Shown here: positions 1-12,263 of the stretch, one piece after another
How positions within the stretch are numbered: the first letter of the stretch is position 1
Layout: each line of letters starts with the position of its first letter
From: Rhineura floridana
Taxonomy: Eukaryota > Chordata > Lepidosauria > Squamata > Rhineuridae
Assembly (NCBI RefSeq): GCF_030035675.1
Contig: NC_084480.1
Location: 243,883,105-243,947,104, forward strand
Length of the DNA stretch: 64,000 nucleotides
Direction: 5' to 3'
Translations under genes and position numbers: made by a program
Notes under the pieces: generated by a model
The model's database searches: none
Told to the model about the DNA's origin: nothing
The model's input: only the letters and a program-made list of their open reading frames with translations

Positions 1-695
1 GCAGAACAACAAAGGGCCTTCACAGTCTTTCATCTCTTACTGCCAATGACAATTCCCTTCAAGACAAACTGTTGCCAACTGTATTCAGTGAAGCTGATTT
101 CATTTGTCGCTTAGTACTCTCTTCCACTTTCCTTTCCTTTATCTAATATATTTCTATAGCGTCTGAGATTGCAGCATTGGACACTGGGAGGAGGAGGAGG
201 AGAGAAGAACAAGGTGTGGGCATATTTGGGATAGGGGCAAATTAAAAAACACTATCATTAAATCCATAACCAAGAGAACATCCTAGGGACATCATTTCAT
301 TTTGCCAGTGAGTGGAAGCTGTCTTTTTGTTCTTTATTTCTACCGGCATAGTCATAGTGAAAGCATTAGGGAAATGAATGAACAGCACTTTTTAGAACCA
401 AATGCCATTGCAACTTTCTTTTAACCTTTTGTGTGAATCCATCCAGTGGCTATTTTCATGCCAGCTGTTAGACACATGGCCACCCTAATGATCGGTTGCA
501 TATGCTTTTCACCACTGCAATCACATGAATCCCTCCCAGGGGCAGCTGTATCTGTGAGTGTGCTGAGTAGAGTTCCTTACTTCCTCTATGTGATATCTCA
601 GAGCTCCTCAGGCCATTCTCCAGAGAGCAATTTACAAACATGAGCCTGCCTTGAAAAGCAATGACCTTGCTATGGTTGTCTATGATTTAGCAATA
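1..695. other. No recognisable gene, AT-rich flank
   Basis: I see no exon-like reading frame, RNA gene or clear repeat boundary here. A 65-codon frame at 446-643 has no recognisable motif and is probably chance. A short GAGGAG-rich run lies at about 188-206. Confidence 0.5.
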
Positions 696-912
696 CAGTA
701 GGGCCCCGCTTTTTGGCGGCCCGCATTTCAGCGTTCCGCTAATATAGTGTTTTTCAAATAGAGTAAGGCCCCACTCAGACGGTGCTTGTTCCACTTTTAC
801 AGCGTTTTTTGGCATCGGGAACCATTTTATTCACAGAGTTCCACTTTTTGGCAGGTTTTGCTTTTAGGTGGGGGTCTGGAACATAACCCGCCGTATGAGT
901 GGGGCCCTACTG
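696..912. mobile_element. Tigger/pogo-like MITE (217 bp)
   Basis: The element opens with CAGTAGGGCCCCGC and closes with GGGGCCCTACTG, an inverted match. It is flanked by TA on both sides (694-695 and 913-914), the target duplication of Tc1/mariner-pogo transposons. The interior, with its CGCTTTTTGGCGG-type motif, recurs at 63136-63932 and in part at about 46920-46998. No transposase is encoded, so it is non-autonomous. The family call (Tigger-like) rests on the TIR style and the TA duplication. Confidence 0.8.
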
Positions 913-1494
913 TATACAAGCTTGATTACTGCAATACATTATAAGTGTGTCTGCCTTTGAAAATCTTCAGCAACTTCAAAACAAGACAGGAATTCACAGG
1001 TAGGAGCATATTGCCTTCACGACAATTGGTTCATTGTGGATTTTTTTGACACAATTCAAAGTGATAGCTTTAACCTCTAAAGCTCTAAATTGTAGAAAGT
1101 GTACAGTTGGGGGGAAATGTCTTAAGTTTCATTTTTAAGCCCCATTCCTTTAATTTCTCTTGCATTTTAACTGTATTCATTTTAATTTTACCTTGGGTAT
1201 TGATTTCCATAGAGAGACCCATCTTGCTTTTACCACCTGAAATGTTGGTGTTTTCTGTCAAGTGGCATGAAATGTGAAGAATTTGACCTACTCCCTTAGG
1301 GCATCATACCTGTCAGATTTTAGCCAAAACAGATAAAGTGAAAAATAGCAATGAATTAATATTCCACATTTTTTATCATTTGTTTACATTAAAGTAAATC
1401 TGAAACAAACAGGGATGCATTCATTTCAACAAATGCACACCCCTACTAAATTCCTTCTTCTTTCAACAATCTTTTAAATTAGAGATCTTTCCCA

Positions 1495-1597
1495 GTCTGC
1501 AGTTGTATTGGAATTGTTTTTACATGTTTTAATTGTTTTATCACTTGTGTGTTTGCCACCCTGGGCTCCTTTGGGAGGAAGGGTGGGATATATAATA
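1495..1597 (+). mobile_element. L2-type LINE 3' tail
   Basis: The stretch ends with GCCACCCTGGGCTCC, then GGAGGAAGGGTGGGATATA and an A/T-rich tail. This CCTGGG...AAGGG-GGGATATAAATAAA signature closes L2-like LINE copies throughout the window (31.5, 47.2 and 52.9 kb, and inverted at 34.3 and 63.9 kb). Only the 3' untranslated tail is present. Confidence 0.65.
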
Positions 1598-1599
1598 AA

Positions 1600-1762
1600 T
1601 TGTCTGGTACCAAGGTATTTGATGGACCACCTACTTACCAATGAACCTGTCCAGTAGCAGAGTTCATCACCAGTGATTTTTCTCCAGGTTAGGCATAAGA
1701 CAGGGCCAGGGATTGAACCTAGGATGTTCTGCATGTAAAACATGTGCTGCGCTACTGGGGTC
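1600..1762 (-). mobile_element. tRNA-derived squamate SINE
   Basis: Read on the minus strand, the element begins CCCCAGTAGCGCAGCAC (an A-box-like start), continues through TTTACATGCAGAACAT, and has GGTTCAATCCCTGG, a near-consensus Pol III B box. The same layout occurs on the plus strand at 5132 and 36701. The copy is old and diverged in its body. Confidence 0.75.
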
Positions 1763-1879
1763 TCTTCCTGAACCTATTGGTTTGATATACTGGCTGCTTG
1801 TGTTTTCTAAATCTTGCCCTCTGTTTTTATTTAACATCTACTTTTATTTTATCTGAAGTAAGGGGTTTTTTTACTTTCA

Positions 1880-1977
1880 CCTAGATGTTTTTATGGATTG
1901 CTAAGCTACCTTGAATGCCATTTATGGTAGAAAGGTAGCCTTAAAATATTGTAATTAAATAATTAAATAAATAAAAA
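1880..1977 (+). mobile_element. L2-type LINE 3' tail (diverged)
   Basis: The sequence has the features of an L2 tail: GCTAAGCTACCTTGAATGCC, GGTAGAAAGGTAGCC and a terminal AATTAAATAAATAAAAA run. No coding portion is visible. Confidence 0.5.
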
Positions 1978-3490
1978 CTAAGGCTGCATCCTGAAGCCAG
2001 CTAAAGGCCAGTTGCAGGGCTGTTGAATACAGTTTACAAGCCCCTCCACTACTGGAAAGGGAGGCCCTTTGGTGGGATGGCACTTACAGCACTGCAGATT
2101 TCATGGTGCACTTCTGGAAAGGCTCATGACAGTAAATGTCCTGCAGGTGGAGCTGAAATTGGTTGTATCGGGTGTTGGGCATGCTAGTGATGTGTCCAGA
2201 GAAAACATGGATCTGCAGGGTACTAAGTGCCCTCTTTTTCCCAACAGGCCCCATAAGACTACACCAGCATTGGAGCCAGTGTGATTAACTTCCTTCCATT
2301 GCAATCAATGGGAGGAGGAAAAGAAAGCAAAATAGAAGTTGCAGGGAAGGAAAGGTTTTCCCCACCTCTTGCTGGGTCATAGCTGGTTGGGAGGATTTTT
2401 GATGTGATTGCTGCTCTGTCATAGATTCCTCCCACACACACACACACACTAAGACTGCTCTGTAAACGACTAAAATTAATTTGAGCCATTATCATCATTA
2501 CTACCACGATGCTCAGCAATTTTTTCACACTTTGGTTCATTTGATCAATTTTAGCACATTTTCAAAGAATTCCAAGATTTATGCATCTTCTTGTTCCTTG
2601 GTATGAGAGAGGCTGAAAACAACAACAACCCAAAAGCTGCCTGTTTCTGAACATGATCTATAATAAAAGAAATGGGTTGCAGGAATATCCTTCAGTTCTT
2701 CAAGATGCAAGCCCCTTGCTCTGGCATTCATGAACTCAATACTACAAAAAGCCCATGCTGTCTACAGTCAACAGGGAGAAAAACGAAAGAACATATGAAT
2801 TGTGAAAATCACCAGATGGTTTTCTGCAAGCCATAAACATATTGCTTGCTTTTTGGACACCATCTGGTTTCAAAAGTTACTGCTGAAAATAAAAACTGAA
2901 AGATATGAAATGATTTTTGGTGTGCGCGTACTGTTTTTTCTTTTAAGAAACTAAACATCTTTTAGATAAAGCAGTTGGAAGTAGAACACATAAGTATATT
3001 CCCAAAATTAAATACCCTGATTCAGCACTTCTCTGCATGTGATGTGCAGAGGAAACTCCTGCACACATGAGTTTTCCCATTTATTTTTGCAAGGAAAGTA
3101 GCAATATGCACACAAAGAGAATTTGCATCTGGGTGAGTCTTGCCTTCTACTGAAGTGGAACAGGAGGTCCAAATGTACTTCAAGGCACACATGGAGCTCT
3201 GGACAAAGTCTTTGCCAGTGTAACTCTGTAGTGTTAGATCAACAGACCAGCTATTATTAGCTGTATGTTACCAGAGCAGCAGACAACTACCCCCAAACCC
3301 CAGTTCCCTATAGTCAAGCTCCATGTTGCACTGGTTACAGATAGAAGTTCAGATACAAGCAGCCGCCATCAGTTGCTTCAAACATCTTATAAAGACTTAC
3401 TATGTTATAAAAGCATATCTTTTTGCCCATGCTTTCCCTAATCCATAAGACTGGCCCTGATTTATGTGCTGGAATCCCCTGAATTTTTTA
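1978..3490. other. Unannotated intergenic stretch
   Basis: No supported gene. A short (CA)n microsatellite lies at 2433-2449. Small frames on either strand (60-93 codons) overlap each other and show no domain. Confidence 0.45.
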
Positions 3491-3499
3491 CTTCCTTTG

Positions 3500-3656
3500 C
3501 TTTTATATGCTTTTACATATTTTTTTTACTACTGTTTTATTGGGTTTAGATTGCATTTTTGTTCTAATGATATTGTTTGCTTTTATATTGTACACTGCTT
3601 AGAGAGTTTTAAAATATTAAGCAGTTTGTAAATGCTTTTAAATAAATGAGTAAACA
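3500..3656 (+). mobile_element. L2-type LINE 3' tail
   Basis: T-rich 3' UTR followed by TTGTACACTGCTTAGAGAG, then AAATATTAAGCAGTTTGTAAATGC and a terminal AAATAAATGAGTAAACAAAT run. This arrangement is typical of L2/CR1-group LINE tails. No coding sequence is attached. Confidence 0.5.
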
Positions 3657-3659
3657 AAT

Positions 3660-5130
3660 AGAAGTGTTGTTGGGCACACAGTGTTACTTCTCAGTCTGAC
3701 CGTGAACCCAATCATAAGAAAGTGATTTTTTTTGTAGTTGCAGTGCCAAATTAGCGATGGATTAACTGTCCTCAGTTCAATTCTGATTTTTGTTTTGTAA
3801 ATGCTAGGGGGGATGACATGTGATGGCACCTCATGCATCTGCATTATCATATTAACCTTTGCAAAATTATTATAGTTTCATCTGCTTGCCACCCACCCTG
3901 TAGCACCAGTCTTGGTAGAGATCTTCTTGGAAGTTCATGCCCCACACAATGGGTTTGATGTGAGACAGTCACATATTTTTGTTTTGTAAGAAACAGTAAA
4001 GGGAAGTAACACAAGTACACAAGATGCTCATGAAACAAAAGGCTACTCGGTCAGATGGTCGTCATCAAATTCACAGCAATCAGTGAGACATTATTGGGAA
4101 TAAGGAATTGATATTGAAGAAGTTCCATGTAAAGGCCTACAAAACAACTGGCTGTGTAATTCACATATGCTGTGTTCAAGTATTCAGCTGAATGTGTGAG
4201 GGTATAAGGTGCATACGGGGCAGAGGATGCATGTGGTGCCCTCCCCCCAATGTTCTGGCCTCACCCACTCCACTACTGACCTTCTTGCATTGAGCAGGAA
4301 AATTTCAAGTGAGCTTTTAAGTGCATTTAGTCAAATGTGCAAAGAAACCTCCTTATGAACCCTGGTAATATATTAGAAGTCCTCTTCAGATCTTCCCCCT
4401 CAACATGGGTAGGACCAGCACATGTGGACCATTGGTGGTGAGGCCAACACAATACTCCCATGTGTTTGGCTGAACACCTGAAGAGGACAGTAGCTTCACA
4501 GTAATCAGTGTCTATTTCATAATGAGTAGTGGGTTAACATGAACCATTAAGTGAGGTTTTGCACATAGACCTACAAAGCAGGTGGGCTTTAGCACCTAGT
4601 CTGCTGAATGCTGATCACAAAACTTCATACAAAGCTGGCTTTAGGTTTTTTTAAAAAACTTTGAGTGGCTTTTTTTCAAACCATCTTTTCAGTTTGTGGT
4701 ATGCAATACAACCTTTGTGTAGCAGTTTAAGATGCTCTTGTGAGGCCACTTGTGACTGTTCTTCAGAAGTGCATGTCAGAGCTGTATACATCAACCATAT
4801 TTTCTATTGCCTTTTCTTTCCATTTGTGTTAGTTCAGATTTGAGCAATATGATAAATCCAATGGAATTAAATAAATGGATGTAAAATAACTGAGAGTGAA
4901 ATCAGAGTCATACCTCAAATATTACAATGTACACAAGGGATTTTCTGATAAATTTATAGCACAAAAGAAAAAAGAAATGAATTCTGACTGCAATGATGAG
5001 CTATATGGAACCGATTTTTTTTTTTTGCCACACTGCTTAAAGCCTTCTTTTTGAGCTATGCTCTGTTTGTTTATTCCACATTTTCAAAGTATGAGAAGGA
5101 GCATGGTCTCTGTCCCGCATTGCCTAGAAA
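3660..5130. other. Unannotated intergenic stretch
   Basis: I found no repeat boundary, exon or RNA gene in this stretch. Small open frames on both strands carry no motif. Confidence 0.4.
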
Positions 5131-5131
5131 T

Positions 5132-5322
5132 GGGGAAAGGCTGTATTTCAGTGGCAGAGCATCTGCTTTGCATGTACAAGATCAGTTTCAATCTCTAGAA
5201 TCTCCAAATAAGGCTGGGAGAGACCCCTGTGTGAAATCTGGGAGAGGTGCTGCCAGTCAGTGTAAACAACACTGAGCTAGATGGGCCAATGGTCTGACTT
5301 AGTGTTTAGGTCCCATGTACCT
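5132..5322 (+). mobile_element. tRNA-derived squamate SINE
   Basis: The A-box region (GGCTGTATTTCAGTGGCAGAG) corresponds to the tRNA-like GTAGCTCAGTGG. GCATCTGCTTTGCATG follows, and CAGTTTCAATCTCT at about 5184-5196 is a degenerate B box. The body (GTGCTGCCAGTCAGTG, GATGGGCCAATGGTCTGAC) is typical of lizard tRNA-SINEs, and closely similar wording occurs at 36701. Confidence 0.8.
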
Positions 5323-5476
5323 AAATTCTGTGGAAGTCAGGTATTATGGATTGTCAGCCTTCAGGTGGTAGATCATACTGTTTCCACTTCCATGGCGATT
5401 GTTTTATTTTACATATTTTAAGTTCCATATATTTTTGATGACGTTGAAGGTAGAACCCAGAGAGAAGTTAAAAAGA

Positions 5477-5498
5477 ACACACACACACACACACACAC
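5477..5498. repeat. (CA)n microsatellite
   Basis: Eleven uninterrupted AC dinucleotides. Confidence 0.95.
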
Positions 5499-5499
5499 C

Positions 5500-7094
5500 A
5501 GTATAAGTATCAGTTGAAGGGGATATGTTTTTTCTTTAAAAATTCATGGAGTTTGGATCCAGCAAATTGCAAGTGGAACTCAACTCCTGGAACAGGGTTT
5601 TCCCATCACCACTTCCACCTGTGCAGCAGACTGTGATGCCTCAAGCAAATCCTGAGAATTGGGGAGATCCTCAAGAACAGCATGAAATGTGGCATGGAGG
5701 GGGCAATCAGCATAGTTTTGCAATGGCACCAGCTCTAGAAATCACAATTCAATGGATAGTACAATGGATAACAAGGAAGTAGGCTAATGCAAAATATGTA
5801 TTACATGAATAATTGTGTGTCAGTCCTTTAGTAATCATGCTGTTCATAAACATGCAAGAGAAAACCAAAGCTATGTAATGATACTGATGTAGCTCAAAGG
5901 CAAAACTCACTTTATGCTCTTTTGTTTTTTTCTTGTTATTGTTGTTCTCATTTGTGGAAGTTGTTTTTTTAAAAGAAATAGTGTCTGAAAACATGATCCC
6001 CTAAATATTATTCATGAGCTTTTCCTTGTTTTTGATATTTTTGAGATCCAAAGTCATACAAAAATTTGATATCTTTGTCCATTTCTGGCCAATGAGAAAT
6101 TGATTTCTCCCCCCTTCTCTTCTGCCCCATGTCAATGGAGCTGGAACTCAAGACCTAGTCCCCATGCTGGTGCAAGTATTTGTGAAGTGTATTCCTAGCT
6201 AAATTGCCCACCAACAACTGTTCATTGTTAGTGACCAAGCTGCCAAGCAGGGCAGTATATGGCTCATAATTCTACAGTAGTTGTGTATCGTAAACTGAAT
6301 ATCTTTTACTTTCATCATTATCATAAGAAATTTAAGGAAAAGACATATTACATTCAATAGAATTTATTTCTTGGGAATTATCCTTAAGATTACAGATACA
6401 CTGTTTCATGCAAAATGAGTATGTAACATGAGCCTTTAAAAGCAGCTAAGTAAGAAGAAAATGGAGACAAAACAAAATCTAATTTATATCTATGAGCTAC
6501 AATGGCTAACAGCATGAATCTAAACTTAAGCAGTTGCTAAGCAAAAAGTGTAGCAACCAAAGTCTGATGTGTAACCCATAAGATGAACATGGTCTCCCTC
6601 CACCCCCAATTTTAAATTCTGGAAGATTTACCATGGTAATGGAATACACTATTTTGACCTCCACAAGTATCAGTGTCATCTCAGTAATGCTTCTGTCTTC
6701 TGCCACCCTTTGAAGGAACACAAAGATTGATCTCTCTGCATCCAAAAAGAAAAAGGGGGGGAAAGAGAGAATTCATTACTATCAATCTATTTGTGATTTA
6801 AGGTTCTGCCAAACCCCTGATCTTTCTAAAAACAATGTCTTTTTGATACCATAATGCAGCTAGAACCATCTAAATGATAGTTTTGAAGAGAGATGACAGT
6901 GGTATGATTGAGCCATTGCTTTTCCTAATGGGCACATTTCATCCCACCATCATCTCTGGTCAAATGGATTTTGCAGAACTTCGAAAAAATCATGAAAAAA
7001 ATACTTGTTTGGCTGAGACAATGGTGAGAAAGAAAGAAGGAATAAAAAATAATTATGCAAACCAAACACTACAGGCTATGATTTTATCCTCTGA
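5500..7094. other. Unannotated intergenic stretch
   Basis: No supported gene. Frames of 78-81 codons on opposite strands overlap and are without motif. Confidence 0.4.
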
Positions 7095-7186
7095 AAAAGC
7101 TATTGTCTTTCTCCACGTTATGTCAGCTTTTACCAGAAATGTGGAGACAGACAATAGCTTTTACCAGAAATGTGGAGACAGAGAAT
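7095..7186. repeat. 22-bp hairpin overlapping a 31-bp tandem duplication
   Basis: Bases 7095-7116 and 7141-7162 are reverse complements with one mismatch, separated by a 24-nt loop. Bases 7125-7155 and 7156-7186 are a direct 31-bp duplication with one difference. The duplicated unit contains the right arm of the hairpin. No transposon family is recognised. Confidence 0.85.
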
Positions 7187-7540
7187 AGAGTTGGAACAGA
7201 CTTTTAATCATATTCTAAAATTCTTTGAAGTGCTATAGTGCTATTGTCCAATGCTAGATGCAATGAATCCCAATCCAGACATTTGTGAAAACGGTAGCCC
7301 ACTCTGATCATTCCTAGTACTACAGAGGCATGGAGTGGATTAGGATTAGGGTTGGATTATGACAATCTAGGCTATATTCAAGGAGGGGACATTTTTCCAA
7401 ACAAACAAATAAACAACAATAACAACAACCTATCTCTTTGTATAGATTGGATTAATGTTTGCCGCTCCGGATAATCAGGATAACCTACAAGCCATACTAG
7501 TTAAACACACATACATACATAGAAAATGCACATACTAAGA

Positions 7541-7592
7541 GTGCAATCCTATGTGTATCTATTTCAGAAGTAAATCCCAACTCAGTGGAAGG
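7541..7592. repeat. Half-copy of the GCAATCCTA palindromic repeat
   Basis: The stretch begins GTGCAATCCTATG, continues TCAGAAGTAAATCCCA and stops at the centre. It matches one arm of the palindromic repeat seen in full at 18936, 35755, 50500 and 53398. Confidence 0.6.
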
Positions 7593-7794
7593 TGGCAGAA
7601 GTGGAGCCGATGCAAGATGAGCCGGCAGAAAAGTTAGCCACATCCAGTTGCCATTCAGGAGACCTTGAGTTGGCTGAATGCTGGCTCAGCTGGGACTCAG
7701 CATGCAGGGACCAGGAAGGGAAAGCCTCCTCTCCCAAATACCCCTACTGGCGAGTAAGCCCTCTCCATTGACTTCTATTGCAATTTATTAAGTG

Positions 7795-8107
7795 GTACTA
7801 GGTCTAAAGCCTTCTCCATTGTGGCTCCCACGCTGTGGAACACTTTACCGGTTGATACTCGCCTAGCCCTTTCACTTCTGTGTTTTCGGAGGCAGCTGAA
7901 GACATGGCTCTTTGTACAGTCAGATGAATGAAATGTGCTATAGTTAGGTGGCTAAGGGGGTGGTCTGATATTGGGGTTTTTACTGTGATTAGTATTTTTA
8001 TTATGTACCTGTTGATTTATATTTTGATATGTTGTTTTGTTCTATTCCTTTGTATGTCACCTAGAATGACAGGTTGTCCTGTCAGATAAGCGTCAAATAA
8101 ATTTTAG
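7795..8107 (+). mobile_element. L2 LINE 3' end
   Basis: Translation of the first part gives FSIVAPTLWNTLP-like wording followed by FRRQLKTWLF, the conserved end of L2 ORF2 (compare FSVAAPTLWNSLP at 52.3 kb). A T-rich 3' UTR and a tail with GTCAAATAAATTTTAGATG follow. Only about 45 codons of coding sequence remain. Confidence 0.8.
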
Positions 8108-8110
8108 ATG

Positions 8111-8178
<68 letters not shown>
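8108..8178. repeat. (ATA)n microsatellite at the L2 tail
   Basis: About 23 near-perfect AAT/ATA units directly follow the L2 3' end, so the array probably grew from the A-rich LINE tail. Confidence 0.95.
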
Positions 8179-9125
8179 TTCTTAGACCAACCTTTTTCCC
8201 ATCGTAACATTTGCCTGGCTTGGGGGTTAGATGAGGCCTATGTCCCCACCTCTTGCCCCCTACTGCAACACACCCCTTTTATGGGCCTTCTGCCGGCTTC
8301 TGCAGGCTCCCCTTATGTGAGGCTGGGCTTTCCTGGTGGACGCTGGCTGAGCCAGCTGAGTCCTGACTCCGCCGCCGCAGTCCTGAATCCTGGCTCTGCC
8401 GGAATGAGGGGCTACCAAAACAAATAGTTAGAAGGACATCTTGGCTGACATTAAGTTAATAGATGGACTTTGTAATTGCTAGAAGCAGTCCAGTTATTTT
8501 TGTAATGGGGCTGGAGAGGGTTGTTTTCAAACAGTTGTTATTCTTGTTTATATTTTTAATATCAAAGCTAAAGAAATGATAAAGTGTGTTCTTGTACCAC
8601 AACGTAGGAAAAGTGTGTAAAATTGTTCCCATGACATTGCCAAAACAGAACCAAACTTAATGACTACTAATCACTGCAAGAAAATATATTGTTCAGTGTG
8701 AGCCAAACACGCAGGGAAGAAGTGAATCCCCAAAACGCATCTTTCAAACAGAAGACTGCAAACCTGCCAAGTACAGGACAAACAACTTTTTGATGAGCCA
8801 GTCTTCTGAATAAAACGTTCCCTTCCCAATATCACTCCCAGTAGCTCCCACACCGTCCCCATCAGTAACCAGGTCACTTTTACTCACCAAACAATCAAAA
8901 ATTCTCTCTGATGCTTGACATCTAACTATTGCTTCCGAAAAAGTGATTGATCATTGAAGGATTTCAGATACAAACTTTAAAACTGATGGGTTTGTCAGTT
9001 AGAGTTACTAAAAGGTTAAAGTAAAACTATTGCATCCAAATGTGTATTGAAAAAGGGATGAACGCAGAATGCACATGTGCAGAAACAACAAATACTCATA
9101 ATCTATCTCATAATTGGTCCTACTT
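8179..9125. other. Unannotated intergenic stretch
   Basis: I see no supported gene or repeat boundary. The first 230 bases are G+C-richer than their surroundings. Confidence 0.4.
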
Positions 9126-9129
9126 GGAT

Positions 9130-9375
9130 GGTTGCTTTCAGAGGGTGATGTTTGGGGAGTATTGTTGGGTCCTGTGGGGCTTCAGTGTGGGGTTCCGTAG
9201 GGTTTTATTTTATCCCCTGTGCAATTCAACATCTACATGAAACCACTGAGTGGGGTCATCTGGAGATTTGGAGTAAGTTGTCAGTAATATGCTGATGACG
9301 CACAACTCTGTCTCTCCTTTACATCTCCAGGTGTGGCAGTGGATGTACTAGACAGATGTCTCGCTAACACTGACC
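9130..9375 (+). mobile_element. L2 LINE reverse-transcriptase fragment
   Basis: In the plus direction this reads as the core of an L2 reverse transcriptase: GVP-like wording, then FNIYMKPLSGVIWRFG and YADDAQLCLSFTSPG with small frame changes. The same block is intact at 54.45-54.6 kb. The fragment is truncated at both ends and is an old copy. Confidence 0.75.
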
Positions 9376-9384
9376 ACTGGCCAT

Positions 9385-9440
9385 GCTGGCTGGGAGTTGG
9401 AATTCAACAACACCTGGAGGGCACCAGGTTGGAGAAGGGT
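9385..9440. repeat. Half-copy of a CCAACCTGGTGCCCT-type foldback repeat
   Basis: The sequence CTGGGAGTTGGAATTCAACAACACCTGGAGGGCACCAGGTTGG resembles the right arm of a foldback MITE. The fuller copy lies at 9928-10030. Confidence 0.5.
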
Positions 9441-9927
9441 GTCTTAAAGGTCTGGTATGACTTTTAAAAAAAAGGCTGGAGTTTGACATTTTCAAAGTCT
9501 CTCTCTCTCTCTCTGCCCAAGATCCATTAGAGAGAATTTATCTGCAAATCAGAAAAAAGCAATATGGACATAAAGATTATAATGTAGGGATGAAGTACCC
9601 CATCTGGTGCATTTCCTGCTATGGGGAAATGGATAGGTAGGGCAACGCAACATTGGCAAGGTATTCTTGCATAACTACAAATAGATACCCAGAAAGAGGG
9701 GGAAAATGTTTTCTTGGGAAGGTCAAGCAATTCTTTCTAAGAGCTTATGTTACATCAAGTTCAGCCTGAACTTATTAGGAGAAATTAAAAAGACGGCGCC
9801 TGGCATGTTCTTTGACATCTGTGTAATTACTCAGCTCTCTGCAAAATGAAAAGGGATGGTTTGAAAACAATGAGCTAACCGAGTGGTTTTTAATCATCAG
9901 AAGAAAGGCAGTTCATGCAGTAGTCAA

Positions 9928-10030
9928 GCTTTCTCCAACTTGGTGTCCAAGCCTAGTTTTGAACAACAGTTCCTATCATCCCTGGCCATTGGGTATGCTG
10001 GCTGGGGCAGGTTGGGAGTAGTAGTGCAGG
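9928..10030. mobile_element. Foldback hAT-like MITE (diverged)
   Basis: TCTCCAACTTGGTGTCC opens the element, a centre reads CATCCCTGGCCATTGGGTATGCTGGCTGGGG, and the right arm begins to repeat the left in reverse (GGCAGGTTGGGAGTAGTAGT). The arms are partly complementary. A hAT origin is inferred from the better preserved relative at 53709-53826, which has similar centre wording. Confidence 0.5.
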
Positions 10031-10179
10031 ACGTTGAGGACGATTGTAATAGGCACAAATTAGAGTGACATCAACAGTTCATTAGTTTGGATAATGTTTC
10101 TAGATTCATGAATGGAAGGATGCTTAATTCTGAACCGAGTCTACATTTAATTGAATCACTGCACCATGCAGTACGTTGG

Positions 10180-10335
10180 TTTTGCTGATTAGTTTGTTTT
10201 GCTTTTAGGTTGCATTTTGTCTTGTTTTTATGCTGTACTTTCATCTCATTTTGTACTGTGTCAATTTTGTGTAAGGTGCCTTTTGTACTTTTGTAGAAAG
10301 CTGGGTATAAACTCAACAACGATAACAATAGTAAT
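10180..10335 (+). mobile_element. L2-like LINE tail (diverged)
   Basis: T-rich sequence followed by TGTGTAAGGTGCCTTTTGTAC, GAAAGCTGGGTATAAACTC and an AACAACGATAACAATA tail. This is the arrangement of an L2 3' UTR. Confidence 0.45.
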
Positions 10336-10339
10336 ATAG

Positions 10340-11455
10340 TTATCTAAGGAATGTTTCTGAAAATAGTCCCCCGGTGGTTAATCTTTCACAGTTTGGTCAC
10401 CAAGGCACAAAGGAAGGGAAGGCTAAAACAGAGGGGAGGCAGAGACAAAGTTGAGGTAATCTATGACAATACCACATCAGCATAGTCACAGTAGCCCTAT
10501 ATAGTATTATTAGCTCCTGTGTACATCAACAGGGTAGTGAGGAATGGGGTCATGTTGGAGCCTCACTCTGATGCTGCATGCTCCATCTAGGCCCTCCTCA
10601 GAAGCCTATGAGTCAGCCCTGTAGCCAGGGCGGGGCAAATGAATGCACCCCAGCCCCGAGCTTTGCTTCGCCTCCCTAAGATTTTTTTTAATTGTCTTTC
10701 TAATTTGACACGACAGCCCTCATTTTAAAAATGACAGTTTGTTTTAAGAACAGGAAAAATTTAATAGGACTCAGAAAAATTCATTGAATAAGGCAGGGTG
10801 AGTGCACAACAGAAGCCTCGTTTGGGAGAGCCCCCAAAAGTCTCCTCACTCAAGACTTTCCCTGAAGGTAGATTTTTCATTTTTACAACTATTCAATAAT
10901 TACTTAAGTGTTCCTGGGGGGGGGGGACTAGCCTGTATAGTAACATGACCCTTGAAGACTTAAATATTAGAACTTGGACTTTCCTTTGCTCTGCTTTTTA
11001 GTTTCCACTATATTCCAGCCAGCAATAAAGAAGCATGTTTGCCTGTAGTAAGAAGTAAGAGTTTGTTTATTCTGCAGTTATTATAATGAGTAGAACAGGA
11101 TTGGATGCTTATTGCTAAAGAGTGAAATTAAGAGATAATTTAAAGTGATTGAAAAAATATGTACCCTAAGTTACCCTTTACTCTTTTGAATCACTCACTA
11201 TACTCACATAGTGGCTATTTTTCTTCTTTTTCTTGAATACTTGATGGCAAAGCATGAAAATAGCCATAGAGGAATAGAAACATTGCTGTGCACACTACAG
11301 TTAGCTGGCTGGCTGTCTAGGACTAATTTCTGGTTTTCTCAATATGTGCAGCTCAGCATGAGGCATTTTCAAGGTTCCTGGACAAAAAAATAAGCCCAGC
11401 AACCAGTAAAAAAATTCCAATTGCTTTTCACAGTTACTTTCCATTCACTTAGTTA
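10340..11455. other. Unannotated intergenic stretch
   Basis: No supported gene. A poly-G run lies at about 10917-10927. Confidence 0.4.
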
Positions 11456-11460
11456 GTCCT

Positions 11461-12172
11461 TTAATGCTTATCCACACAGGAGCATTACTGCATACTAAAG
11501 ACTCTGTTTCTACCTCCATTTTCTATTTGCACCATCCACAGTAAGGGCTCAATACCAGCTGCAAACACAGTGTTTTCTATTCACACCAAAGGGAAAGATC
11601 AGTCACATTGTTTCCTAATGACCATACCCTCTAATTTAACATTTCCATTCCCTCTGGTTACTTGGCAACCAAGCATGCTCAGTTTGTTCTACCAGCTGCA
11701 GTAGGTTTCATTTTTTAAAAAAACCTCAGAAGTGTGATTATTTGTATTTTCACTGGTACAATACAGCTGAAATACAAATCTTTGAGCAGTGTTATGCTTT
11801 TGTGCACAGGTTCGGGGGAAAAAAAATAAGGCACCATTTGCAGCAACGTAAGAAAGGCCAGCAGAACAGAGAGCAGAAGGAAGTTGCTTGCCAGCCCACA
11901 GGAAACAAAATGAAAGAAGGGAGGAGGATACAGTGGGCATGGAGAGGAGAATGATTGGCACACTGACCTAAAAGCATCAGAGCAAAGCATCTGCAAGCAC
12001 TAGAGAAAGGGAGTGAAGATTTTTTTCCTTCCCATTCTGTATTATCAGAAGATTGGGTTAGTATAGATTTACAGGGGAGAAACTGTGTGATAGCTTCTGT
12101 TTGCCAATAATATCATGTTATTTAAAAGGAGTGTGAGGAGCACCAACACACAGTAAACCACTTTGTAGATAT
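11461..12172 (+). mobile_element. Copy A of an approximately 0.75-kb repeat (paired with 21929-22922)
   Basis: From about 11640 the sequence runs colinear with 22385-22920: ACCAAGCATGC-TCAGT, TGCAGTAGG, TTGAGCAGTGTTATGCTTTTG, AGGCCAGCAGAA, CTAAAAGCATC-GAGCAAAGCAT and ACACAGTAAACCACT. No coding frame is conserved between the two copies, since gaps fall out of frame. Copy B has AGGGCT-type inverted ends, so this is probably a non-autonomous DNA transposon with a degraded left end here. Confidence 0.7.
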
Positions 12173-12263
12173 ACAGCACACAGTTTAAATATTTTCCCTT
12201 GATTGTCCAACAGGAAGGAAAATCTATAGGTCAGGAACAAGACTAGAAAGAGGGACCCTCAAG

